NCBI RefSeq assembly: GCF_000328565.1 | Contig: NC_019966.1 | Location: forward strand, 5,890,001-5,954,000 | DNA: 64,000 bases | DNA from: Mycobacterium sp. JS623 | GTDB lineage: Bacteria; Actinomycetota; Actinomycetes; Mycobacteriales; Mycobacteriaceae | Direction: 5' to 3' | Part shown: positions 17,501 through 25,200 of the stretch, in pieces | Position numbering within the stretch: the first letter of the stretch is position 1 | Layout of the letters: each line of letters starts with the position of its first letter | Notes under the pieces: model-generated | The model's database searches: none | What the model saw: the letters and a program-made list of their open reading frames with translations, nothing else | What the model was told of the DNA's origin: nothing | Position numbers and translations under genes: made by a program

Positions 17501-18634
17501 CAGAACACGGTGACAAGCGTGGTGTTCAACCCGGATGGCAGCCGCATCGCCTCGGGCAGTTTCGATGGCACGCTGCGGATCTGGGACGCCACCACACAGC
17601 AGCCGGTCGCCCAGCCGATGACCGGTCACGTGGGGTCGATCAACGCGGTCTCCTTCAGCCCCGACGGGCATCGTCTTCTCACCGGCGGCGCCGACGAAAC
17701 GCTTCGCGTGTGGGATGCCGATGTGGGGCCACAACCCACCGTCCCCACCAACTCCGCGGTGACCAGCGTGACGGTCAGCACCGACCGTCACCGCATCGTC
17801 TCGGGCAACAGCGACGGCAGCGTGCGGTTGTGGGATGCCGACAATCGGACCCTGATAGCCGAATTGACCAATGGCCGGCACGCGGCCGCGACGAGTGTCG
17901 CGATCAGCCCGGACGGGCGTGCGATCGCATCGGGCGCCGCGGACGGCACCGTGCAGCGGTGGAACGCCGACACCAGGGCGGCCGTCGGGCCGGTGATCGA
18001 TGCCCACAAGGGCGCCGTCACGAGCCTGGTGTTCAGCTGGGACGGCAGCCACGTCGGCTCCGGCGGCGCCGACAACACCGTGCGGGAGTGGGACGCGTCG
18101 ACGGGCCGGGCGGTTGGTGCCGCGATGACCGGCCACACCGCGCCTGTGCTGGCCGTGGCGTTCAGCCCGAACGGCAAGCTACTCATCTCCGGAAGCGCGG
18201 ACACCACCTTAAGGTTGTGGAACGCCGAGACCGGCAAACCGGAGGGCAATCCGATGACCGGGCACACCGCCGCCGTGACGGACGTGGCTTTCGGGCCGGG
18301 CGGCGGGCGGATGGTCTCCCGAAGCGAGGACCACACGTTGCGGCTCTGGGATGCCGTGAGCACCACGCCGGTGGGACCACCGATGAACGCGCACAACGCC
18401 TACATGCTCGGCGTGCAGTTCAGTCCCGACGGCCAGCAACTGCTGTCGACGGGACCCGCCCCGGATCGGCGGCTGTTCCCACCGCCTGCCCTGACCGCCT
18501 GGTCAAACCTGTTGTGCGCCAAGCTCACTGCGAACATGAGTCACCAGCAGTGGCATGACTGGATTGCTTCCGACATCGGATACACGGAACTGTGCCCCGG
18601 GCTGCCCGTTACACCGGACAGCGGCAGCGGGTGA
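14585..18634 (+). CDS. TIR-nSTAND NTPase-WD40 repeat protein
   Basis: A 1349-residue signalling protein. Residues 1-150 are a TIR domain (RIFLSHSSRDNR, IFLDLDA, CEAVICLLSDNWLSSPECVTEY); Glu81 is placed as the catalytic NADase residue. FFGRDAQI (183-190) begins an nSTAND NTPase with Walker A GPSGTGKS at 213-220 and Walker B LVLPVDQAEELF at 316-327. A coiled coil (about 635-660) and one membrane segment (about 663-682) precede 13 WD40 repeats from about 760 to 1290. The end DIGYTELCPGLP is typical of bacterial STAND-WD40 proteins. GAAGG 9 nt upstream fixes ATG 14585. By family logic, ligand binding by the propeller would trigger NTPase oligomerisation and TIR NAD+ cleavage; the trigger is unknown. 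Confidence 0.9.
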   Translation: MSRIFLSHSSRDNRQAIALRHWLIGQDARLADEIFLDLDASAGIRTGTRWKEALRQASTRCEAVICLLSDNWLSSPECVTEYRFAEYLNKRIFSARIEAIGGEDPTAEWQRIDLVGDGALTAVDLGDGADPVTFLTDGLRGLRDGIVSAGIGAESFPWPPPHEPDRAPYRGWKPLEEVDAAVFFGRDAQIVRGLDGLRGMRRSGIETLFVVLGPSGTGKSSFLRAGLLPRLRRDDRDFVLLDIVRPQHNVLTGDAGLAKAVHATQARLGVIGPDLGEIKRACLAGDAERVREWLIDIRRAAAARLLTESQQPPPTLVLPVDQAEELFGSDAGREATAFLELIAELAAGPASDDAADVDLIVAVTIRSDLYEPLQTAPQLADVGSVLFDDLKPMPRTQFKEVITGPAARATEGGRPLSVDPALVNHLLDDCTEGADTLPLLALTLARLYEDYGDDGALTLRDYRSMGGVRSVVQSEIDHLLASDDERRVEQLRHLRGAFIPWLATINPDSDQLVRRAARWTDLPAESRPLLEGFVARRLLVTDNHDGEVVVEVALESLLRQWDDLAAWLAEERGDLKDADHLERSAAAWEDNRRNAAWLLEGTRLAEAETLSAKPAFRDRLAHVHDFLAASRRREQDRMEAEQKRHAAELRKAQAHAAVLRKRSLVLRVVLAIALLIAAAAVYGFVTAKKETDTANKRTREALGLRLTYQGQTMLAGIQGGGDIRALSEILAAQHVMSDNVGGLFTAALMRIDTTRIIQSNAPIMDVTYSTDGQRLVSGGADHTVRVWDAHTGQPVGPPMMQSNAVTDAALSDDGKDVAFASADSVRVWNALTGQPVEPPMLQNSAVTSLDLSDNGQLVAAGSPDGTTRVWNAATAVPLTPPMTGQLSPVTTVDFSDDGQRVAVGDANGTLRVWNTGTGQPITPPMTGHTGGAVTTAAFSPDGQRVVSGGADHIVRLWNANTGQPIGAPMTGHQNTVTSVVFNPDGSRIASGSFDGTLRIWDATTQQPVAQPMTGHVGSINAVSFSPDGHRLLTGGADETLRVWDADVGPQPTVPTNSAVTSVTVSTDRHRIVSGNSDGSVRLWDADNRTLIAELTNGRHAAATSVAISPDGRAIASGAADGTVQRWNADTRAAVGPVIDAHKGAVTSLVFSWDGSHVGSGGADNTVREWDASTGRAVGAAMTGHTAPVLAVAFSPNGKLLISGSADTTLRLWNAETGKPEGNPMTGHTAAVTDVAFGPGGGRMVSRSEDHTLRLWDAVSTTPVGPPMNAHNAYMLGVQFSPDGQQLLSTGPAPDRRLFPPPALTAWSNLLCAKLTANMSHQQWHDWIASDIGYTELCPGLPVTPDSGSG

Positions 18635-18690
18635 GAATCGGTCGATTCGAAGTAGTCCCGAAAACCCTCCGCCCGGCGCATGATGGCCCG

Positions 18691-19842
18691 ATGAATGATG
18701 TCGTGCACGGGCACTGCGACAGCCGGTTCTCACCCGTCGCCGAAGCGTTGGCCGACGAGATCGCCAAGGGCGAGGAGTTGGGCGCCTCGGTCGCCGTCGA
18801 CATCGACGGTGAACTCGTCGTCGACATCTGGGGCGGCCATGCCGACCGTGCGAAGACCGTCCCGTGGGGCCAAGACACCATCGTCAACTTCTTCTCCTGC
18901 ACCAAAACGCTCACCGCGCTGGCGGCGTTGATCGCGATCGACCGCGGCGTCATCGATGCGTTCGCACCGGTTGCGAAGTACTGGCCGGAGTTCGCCGAGA
19001 ACGGCAAGCAGGACATCGAAGTGCGCCACCTGATGTCTCACACGTCGGGTGTGTCGGGATGGCAGGTCCCATTCGCCATCGAGGACATCTACGACTGGAA
19101 GAAGGCCACCGCCCACCTCGCCCGCCAGGAACCGTGGTGGACACCGGGGACCGCGTCGGGTTATCACGCGGTCAACTACGGGCACTTGATCGGCGAGGTG
19201 ATCCGGCGCGCCACCGGCAAGACCCTCAAGGAATTCGTGCGCGACGAGATCGCGACGCCGCTTGAGGCGGACGTGCAGATCGGCGTCGACGCTGCCGACG
19301 AGCATCGGGTGGCCGAGATCATCCCGCCACCGCCGTTGCCGATCGCGCTCGATGCACTACCCACCGACCACCCGGCCTACAAGACGTTCGCCGGCTTCCC
19401 GCCGGACGACAACACCGCTTTGATCGTCGAGACCACCGGATGGCGTCGTGCGGACATCGGCGGGGTCAACGGTCACGGCAATGCCCGCGCACTAGCGCGG
19501 GCATTGTCGCCAATTTCGTTGGGCGGCAAAGCTAACGGGGTGCAGATGCTGAGCCCGGAGACGATCGACCTGATATTTCAGCAGCAGTCGTATGGACCGG
19601 ACCTGGTGCTGTTTGTCCCGCTGCGGTTCGGCATCGGTTTCGGATTGCCATCGCCGGAAAGCGTTCCGGCGATTCCCGAGGGCAGGATCTGCTGGTGGGG
19701 CGGCTGGGGTGGCTCGGCGATCGTGATGAATCCCGACCACCGCGCCACCTTCGCCTACGTGATGAACAAGATGGGACCGGGCACGACGGGCACAGCGCGC
19801 ACCAACCGCTATGCCTCGCTCATCTACCAAGCCCTTGGCTGA
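18691..19842 (+). CDS. serine hydrolase of the beta-lactamase/EstB family
   Basis: A 383-residue class C beta-lactamase-fold enzyme. The nucleophile motif S-C-T-K is at 69-72 (FFSCTKTLTAL). The typical RHLMSHTSGVSGW block follows, with YHAVNYGHLIGEV as the region of the catalytic tyrosine. The third motif is WWGGWGGSAIV in place of KTG/HTG. There is no signal peptide, so it is likely a cytoplasmic esterase rather than a beta-lactamase. ATG 18691 is chosen because an earlier in-frame start would run into the TIR gene end. It is 56 bp downstream of the TIR-WD40 gene on the same strand and may be read through from it. Confidence 0.85.
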   Translation: MNDVVHGHCDSRFSPVAEALADEIAKGEELGASVAVDIDGELVVDIWGGHADRAKTVPWGQDTIVNFFSCTKTLTALAALIAIDRGVIDAFAPVAKYWPEFAENGKQDIEVRHLMSHTSGVSGWQVPFAIEDIYDWKKATAHLARQEPWWTPGTASGYHAVNYGHLIGEVIRRATGKTLKEFVRDEIATPLEADVQIGVDAADEHRVAEIIPPPPLPIALDALPTDHPAYKTFAGFPPDDNTALIVETTGWRRADIGGVNGHGNARALARALSPISLGGKANGVQMLSPETIDLIFQQQSYGPDLVLFVPLRFGIGFGLPSPESVPAIPEGRICWWGGWGGSAIVMNPDHRATFAYVMNKMGPGTTGTARTNRYASLIYQALG

Positions 19843-19852
19843 CCCTATGGTC

Positions 19853-19915
19853 CGCCGATTTCTGCACCAGGGTCTTGAATGCGCGCGAATCACAGCCCTC
19901 ATGCAGAAAACGGCG
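19853..19915. repeat. imperfect 63-bp palindrome between convergent genes
   Basis: The left arm begins CGCCGATTTCTGCA at 19853 and the right arm ends TGCAGAAAACGGCG at 19915. About 24 of 34 positions pair across a GCGCGCG centre. It lies between the convergent serine hydrolase and hypothetical genes, so it may terminate both, and it resembles a dispersed mycobacterial palindromic element. Confidence 0.5.
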
Positions 19916-19984
19916 AGGGTTTCGGTGACCGTCGCGGCGACCTTCTTGGCCGGGGTCGACGCCTTCTTGGAGCGGATGCGGAGG

Positions 19985-20383
19985 CTATGACGCGCGAGGT
20001 TGATCCAGCAGATTGAGCCGGTGAAGCACATCGCGGCCCAGATCGCGCAGATTCTGCCGCGGTGACGCCGAGACCAATGTGACGCCGTCCGCGACGTCGG
20101 CCCTGGCGATATCGGAAATCAGGCCGGCAAGCCCGTCCACTGTGCCCGCGTAATGCACGGTGTGCTCGCTTGCCCCGAGAACGCTTCGCGCCGAACGGAA
20201 ATCGCCGGCCACAGCCACGGTGACGTCGAGGATCACCGCCACGTCGTCGCCACGCGCCCGGATACGCGCGCGGACCCGACGGGCCTGCTGCAGGTCGGCG
20301 GCGGCGACGCGCACCGTGCACTGTTCACCGTCGGTCAGTTCACTCCAGTCGCCGGTCGGCGCGTCCACCACGAATAGCCGCAC
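19985..20383 (-). CDS. hypothetical protein, 132 residues
   Basis: An Arg/Ala-rich protein beginning MRLFVVDAPTGDWSELTDGEQC with a middle segment DVTVAVAGDFRSARSVLGA and end DLGRDVLHRLNLLDQP. The C-terminal half loosely recalls the end of luciferase-like monooxygenases but lacks their core, so it could be a remnant. No signal or membrane segment. It lies between the convergent serine hydrolase and terC on the same strand as terC. Low confidence that it is functional; codon pattern is compatible with coding. Confidence 0.5.
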   Translation of the reverse strand: MRLFVVDAPTGDWSELTDGEQCTVRVAAADLQQARRVRARIRARGDDVAVILDVTVAVAGDFRSARSVLGASEHTVHYAGTVDGLAGLISDIARADVADGVTLVSASPRQNLRDLGRDVLHRLNLLDQPRAS

Positions 20384-20428
20384 ATCGCCACGCTAAGAGC
20401 ACCGCCAACGCAGTGTCGATGGTTGTGC

Positions 20429-21430
20429 TCAGGCCGAATCCAAGGCCTTTTCTTGGGCGTCCTTCTTCACGTCGTGCACCCGCGTCTTGTACAGGCTGGC
20501 CGCCGTGGTGATGACCAGCGTCACGACGATCACGCCGAGACTGACCAGCGTCGGGATTTCCGGCACCGGCACGTGCTCACCGCCGTTGATAAACGGCAGC
20601 TCGTTCTCGTGCAGGGCGTGCAGAAGGAGCTTCACGCCGATGAACGCCAGGATGAATGCCAGCCCCTGCGACAGGTAGACCAGCCGCTTGAGCAGGTCGC
20701 CGAGCAGGAAGTAGAGCTGGCGCAGGCCCATCAGCGCGAACACATTCGCGGTGAATACCAGGTACGACTCCTCGGTCAGGCCGTAGATCGCGGGGATGGA
20801 GTCCAGCGCGAACAGCAGGTCCGTGGTGCCGAGCGCGATGATGACCAGGAACATCGGCGTCATCAGACGCTTGCCGTTTTCCTTGACCCACAGCGCGAGG
20901 CCCTCCCACCTGTCGGTGAGTTTGAGGTGGCTGCGCGCAAACCGGACCACGAAGTTCTCCGCGTCGTCGTCGTGCTCGGTGTCTCTGGCCAGGTTGATCG
21001 CGGTGTACACCAGAAAAGCGCCGAAAATGTAGAACACCCAGGAGAACTGGTTGATGGCCACCGCGCCGAGCGCGATGAAGATGCCACGGAAGACCAGCGC
21101 CAGGATGATGCCGACCAACAGCGCCTGCTGCTGATACTTCTTGGGCACCTTGAAGCTGGCCATGATGATCAAGAAGATGAACAAGTTGTCCACGGACAGG
21201 CTGTACTCGGTCAGCCAGCCTGCGAAGAACTCCAGCCCGTACTGGCCGCCGTGGAAGAGCCAGACCCACACGCCGAACGCCACCGCCAGCCCGACGTAGG
21301 CCGCCAACGCGGTGCCTGTCTCACGCTTGGACGGTTCGTGGGGTCGACGTCCGATTACGATCACGTCGAACAGCAGCACAGCGATCGTCACGCTCAGCGT
21401 GATGATCCACTCGAGTTGGGTTACCTGCAC
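20429..21430 (-). CDS. TerC-family integral membrane protein (probable Mn2+ exporter)
   Basis: A 333-residue membrane protein with about 8-9 hydrophobic segments. The TerC signatures are EYSLSVDNLFIFLII in the first half and GTTDLLFALDSIPAIYG in the second; their acidic residues bind metal in this family. TerC/Alx-type proteins export manganese. GTG 21430 follows GGAGG by 8 nt. The leader carries a yybP-ykoY riboswitch whose alternative pairing covers this ribosome site, which supports a Mn2+ efflux role. Confidence 0.9.
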   Translation of the reverse strand: MQVTQLEWIITLSVTIAVLLFDVIVIGRRPHEPSKRETGTALAAYVGLAVAFGVWVWLFHGGQYGLEFFAGWLTEYSLSVDNLFIFLIIMASFKVPKKYQQQALLVGIILALVFRGIFIALGAVAINQFSWVFYIFGAFLVYTAINLARDTEHDDDAENFVVRFARSHLKLTDRWEGLALWVKENGKRLMTPMFLVIIALGTTDLLFALDSIPAIYGLTEESYLVFTANVFALMGLRQLYFLLGDLLKRLVYLSQGLAFILAFIGVKLLLHALHENELPFINGGEHVPVPEIPTLVSLGVIVVTLVITTAASLYKTRVHDVKKDAQEKALDSA

Positions 21431-21438
21431 GTGCGAAG

Positions 21439-21562
21439 CCTCCGGTCGTTGTTAAACGCCGGAGGTCTCTTCCACCGACACGTTGTGTCGGCCCGCGGTC
21501 CCGGTCGTCCGATGACGGTCGACGTGGTGACGACACCGCGGCGAAGGAATACTCCCCTCCAC
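21439..21562 (-). promoter_or_regulatory. yybP-ykoY (Mn2+) riboswitch controlling terC
   Basis: Read on the minus strand, the leader has conserved GGGGAGTA (21557-21550), GTCGTCA (21534-21528) and a 3' GAGACCTCC, the hallmarks of the yybP-ykoY class. GGAGG (21560-21556) can pair with CCTCC (21465-21461) to close P1. The same 3' strand, CCTCCGG (21465-21459), is also perfectly complementary to CCGGAGG (21445-21439), which holds the terC Shine-Dalgarno. Mn2+-stabilised P1 would therefore free the ribosome site, giving a translational ON switch. The pairing is seen in the sequence; the direction is inferred from the family. Confidence 0.8.
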
Positions 21563-21627
21563 CGCCAATTCTGCCAGCTGGCTGCCTGCGAGCGAAATCG
21601 GGGCCGCGTGAACCTACGGTTACAGCC

Positions 21628-22257
21628 ATGACCGACACCCAACTGCCTGGTGTTTTCGGCGACGTGCAGCCACTGCTCGAGCATTACGGATACCTGGGCG
21701 TGGCCGGAATGTTGTTCCTCGAGGACTTCGGCGTCCCCGTGCCCGGCGAAATCATGCTGATCGCCGCCGCGGTGTTCGCCGGTGCGGGCCAGATGAACAT
21801 CGCCGTGGTTTTCCTGGTTGCGGTACTGGCCGCCGTGATCGGCGACAACATCGGTTTCGTCATCGGCCACTTCGGCGGCCGACCGCTGGCGGAGCGTTAC
21901 GGCCGGTACGTGTTCCTGACGCCGCAGCGGCTGGACCGGGCCGAGGCCTTCTTCAACCGGCACGGCGGCAAGATCGTCACGGTCGCCCGCTTCATCGACG
22001 GCCTGCGGCAGATCAACGGACTGTTGGCGGGCATCGTTGGCATGCACTGGCTGAAATTCCTCGGCTACAACGCACTGGGCGCGGTGCTGTGGGTTGGGGC
22101 CTGGTCTGCGCTGGGGTACCTCGCAGGCGAGCACATCGTCGAGATCTACGACACGTTCGAGCGGTACAAGTGGTATGTGGTCGCGGCGGTTGTCGTGGTT
22201 ATCGCAATTGTGATCACCCACCGCGTGCGGCGCGGGCGGGCCGAGCGAGCGGCTTAG
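21628..22257 (+). CDS. DedA-family (VTT domain) membrane protein
   Basis: A 209-residue protein with the DedA core: LFLEDFGVPVPGEIMLIAAA at residues 30-49, the GDNIGFVIGHFGG glycine turn, and FNRHGGKIVTVARFIDGLRQ with its conserved arginine pair. DedA proteins are lipid scramblases or transporters, for example for undecaprenyl phosphate or phosphatidylethanolamine. It ends 12 nt before the NRPS gene on the same strand and is probably the first gene of that operon. Its promoter must lie in the terC-dedA spacer, back to back with the riboswitch leader. Confidence 0.9.
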   Translation: MTDTQLPGVFGDVQPLLEHYGYLGVAGMLFLEDFGVPVPGEIMLIAAAVFAGAGQMNIAVVFLVAVLAAVIGDNIGFVIGHFGGRPLAERYGRYVFLTPQRLDRAEAFFNRHGGKIVTVARFIDGLRQINGLLAGIVGMHWLKFLGYNALGAVLWVGAWSALGYLAGEHIVEIYDTFERYKWYVVAAVVVVIAIVITHRVRRGRAERAA

Positions 22258-22269
22258 TAGTTTGTACTC

Positions 22270-25200
22270 GTGACAACGGCTTTCCATCCTGAGGTGCCAC
22301 CTCAATACCTGTTGTCCTCATTCGCGCCCGAGCCGCGCACGCTCATCGACATTCTCTACGAGACGGCCGACCGCTACCCCGATGCGCCGGCGCTCGACGA
22401 CGGCGAGGTCCAGCTGACCTACGCCGAGTTGATCTCCGATATCGAGGAGAGCCTCGACTGGCTCGCCGCCCGCGGCATCGGCCGTGGCGACCGCATCGGG
22501 ATTCGGATGCCGTCAGGCAATTACGCGTTGTACGTCGCGATCCTCGCGACGCTGGCGGCCGGAGCCGCATACGTGCCGGTCGACGCCGACGACCCCGATG
22601 AACGCGCCGAGCTGGTGTTCGGTGAGGCGGACGTGGTGGGGATCATCACCGAGCGGGGCCTGAGCCGTGCGCGGGGCGAGTCGCGCGGATGGCGGGCGGG
22701 CGCGCCGCTCGGCCGCGACGACGCCTGGATCATCTTCACGTCCGGCTCTACCGGCACCCCGAAGGGCGTCGCCGTCACGCATCGCAGCGCCGCCGCGTTC
22801 GTCGACGCTGAAGCGCAAATGTTCTTGCAGGACAATCCAATTGGACCCGGAGACCGAGTGCTGGCTGGCCTGTCGGTGGCATTCGACGCGTCATGCGAGG
22901 AGATGTGGCTGGCCTGGCGGCACGGGGCGTGTCTGGTGCCGGCCCCGCGCTCACTGGTGCGTAGCGGCATGGATTTGGGGCCGTGGCTGGTGTCCCGCGA
23001 CATCACGGTGGTGTCGACCGTGCCGACGCTGGCGGCATTGTGGCCGGCCGAGGCGCTCGAGGCGGTCCGGTTGCTGATCTTCGGCGGGGAGGCTTGCCCG
23101 CCGGAGCTGGCAGAGCGGTTGGCCGTCGAGGGCCGCGAGGTGTGGAACACCTACGGCCCGACCGAGGCGACGGTCGTGGCATGCGCCGCACGCCTCGAGG
23201 GCTCTGCGCCGGTGGGCATCGGGTTGCCGCTACGCGGCTGGGATCTCGCGGTGGTCGACAAAGATGGAGAGCCGGTGCGCACCGGCGAGGTCGGTGAACT
23301 CGTGATCGGCGGCATCGGGCTGGCCCGCTATCTGGATCCGGCCAAGGACGCCGAGAAATACGCGATGATGCCGACGCTCGGATGGTCACGCGCCTATCGC
23401 AGCGGCGATCTGGTGCGGCTTGAGCCCGACGGCTTGTACTTCATGGGCCGCGCCGACGACCAGGTGAAGGTCGGCGGCCGTCGCATCGAACTCGGTGAGG
23501 TCGACGCCGCGCTTGTGAATCTGCCAGGAGTCAGTGGCGGCGCCGCCGCAGTGCGTAAGACCGCCAGCGGCACACCACTATTGGTGGGTTACGTCGCGAG
23601 CGCCGACCCGTCGTTCGACATCGGTAAAGCCCGCGCCGCACTTGCCGACACCCTGCCTGCGGCGCTGGTGCCGAGGCTGGTGCTAGTCGACGAGCTACCT
23701 ACCCGCACCTCGGGCAAGGTCGACCGCAATGCGCTGCCGTGGCCTGTCGCGGGCGGCTGCGCCGATGAGGAGCCTGATCTCGGCGGCACGCTCGGCTGGC
23801 TGGCCGGGCTGTGGCGGGAGGTCCTCGCCGCGCCCGTCGACGGGCCCGAGGCCGATTTCCATGCGCTCGGTGGAGGATCGCTGTCCGCGGCACAGTTGGT
23901 GGCAGCGATGCGCCAGCGCTATCCGCAGGTGACCGTCGCCGACCTCTACGACCATCCGCGAATCGGGTCGCTGGCGGGCTATCTCGACGAGCTCGACCCG
24001 CCGCCTGCCGTCGAAGCGCGCGTGGTGAAGCCGACACCGCGGCTGACCCAGGCCGTGCAGGTGGCGCTGTCGCTACCGCTGGCCACACTGACCGGGCTGC
24101 AGTGGGTGATATGGCTGGCGCTACTCAATAACGTTGTCGCCCAACTTCATCCGCCGTCGTGGTTGGCGCCGGTGAACTGGTGGTTCGTCGGCGTCGGCTT
24201 CGTTCTGTTCATCACCCCCGTTGGCCGGATGTCGATCGCGGCGTTCTGCGCGCGAATCCTGTTGGGCGGCTTGCAACCTGGCACGTATCGCCGCGGTGGG
24301 CCGGTGCACCTGCGCGTGTGGGTCGCCGAGCGCCTTGCCGAGGCCAGCGGCGCCGAGAACCAGGCGGGTGCACCGTGGCTCGTCTATTACGCCCGGATGC
24401 TCGGCAACACCGTCGGCAAGGGTGTCGACCTGCACTCGCCGCCGCCGGTGACCGGCATGATGCGGCTGGGTCACCGCTGTTCGATCGAACCCGAGGTCGA
24501 CCTGTCGGGGCACTGGATCGACGGCGACCAATTCCACGTCGGCCCGATCACCGTCGGCAACGACGCGTCCATCGGGGCACGAACCACGCTCCTGCCGGGC
24601 GCAGTCATCGGCAAGAACGCCGATGTCGCGCCGGGATCCGGGGTGGTCGGCAAGGTCAAGAACGGCCAGTATTGGAAAGGCTCGCCCGCGGTGAAGTCGG
24701 GCAAGGCCCGCCACCCGTGGCCCGAGCATCGACCACCACGCGCGCCGGTGTGGGTGGCCATCTATGGCGTGACGTCGATTCTGCTCGGCGGGCTGCCGCT
24801 GCTGGCGCTGGGAGTCGGTCTTGCCGTGATCGGTTGGGCTGTCCGCGATGCCGCTTCGCTGAAGGACGCTCTGACTGCCGCAGCGCTGTGGACGCCCGCG
24901 GCGACGCTGGCCGCGGTGCTTACGTACGCGGCGTTGACGGTGATCGGGGTGCGACTGCTGTCGATGTGGATGCCCGAGGGGTATCACCCCGTGCGCAGCC
25001 GCGTCGGATGGCAGCTGTGGGCGACCGAACGGCTGATGGACGCCGCCCGCGACTACCTGTTCCCGATCTATGCGAGCCTTCTGACGCCGTGGTGGCTGCG
25101 CGTGCTTGGCGCCAAAGTCGGCCGTGGCACCGAGATTTCGACGGCACTGCTGGTGCCGAAGTTCACCGTCGTCGAGGACGGTGCGTTCCTGGCCGACGAC

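Noticed and set aside
16763..18136. 457-residue minus-strand frame with repeats over the WD40 region
   Set aside because: Its repetition simply mirrors the WD40 repeats on the real coding strand.
19900..20031. Lysine-rich frame (SKKASTPAKKVAATVTET) just past the 132-residue hypothetical gene on the minus strand
   Set aside because: Looks protein-like and could be a frameshifted C-terminus, but it runs into the palindrome and has no start or homology that I can see.
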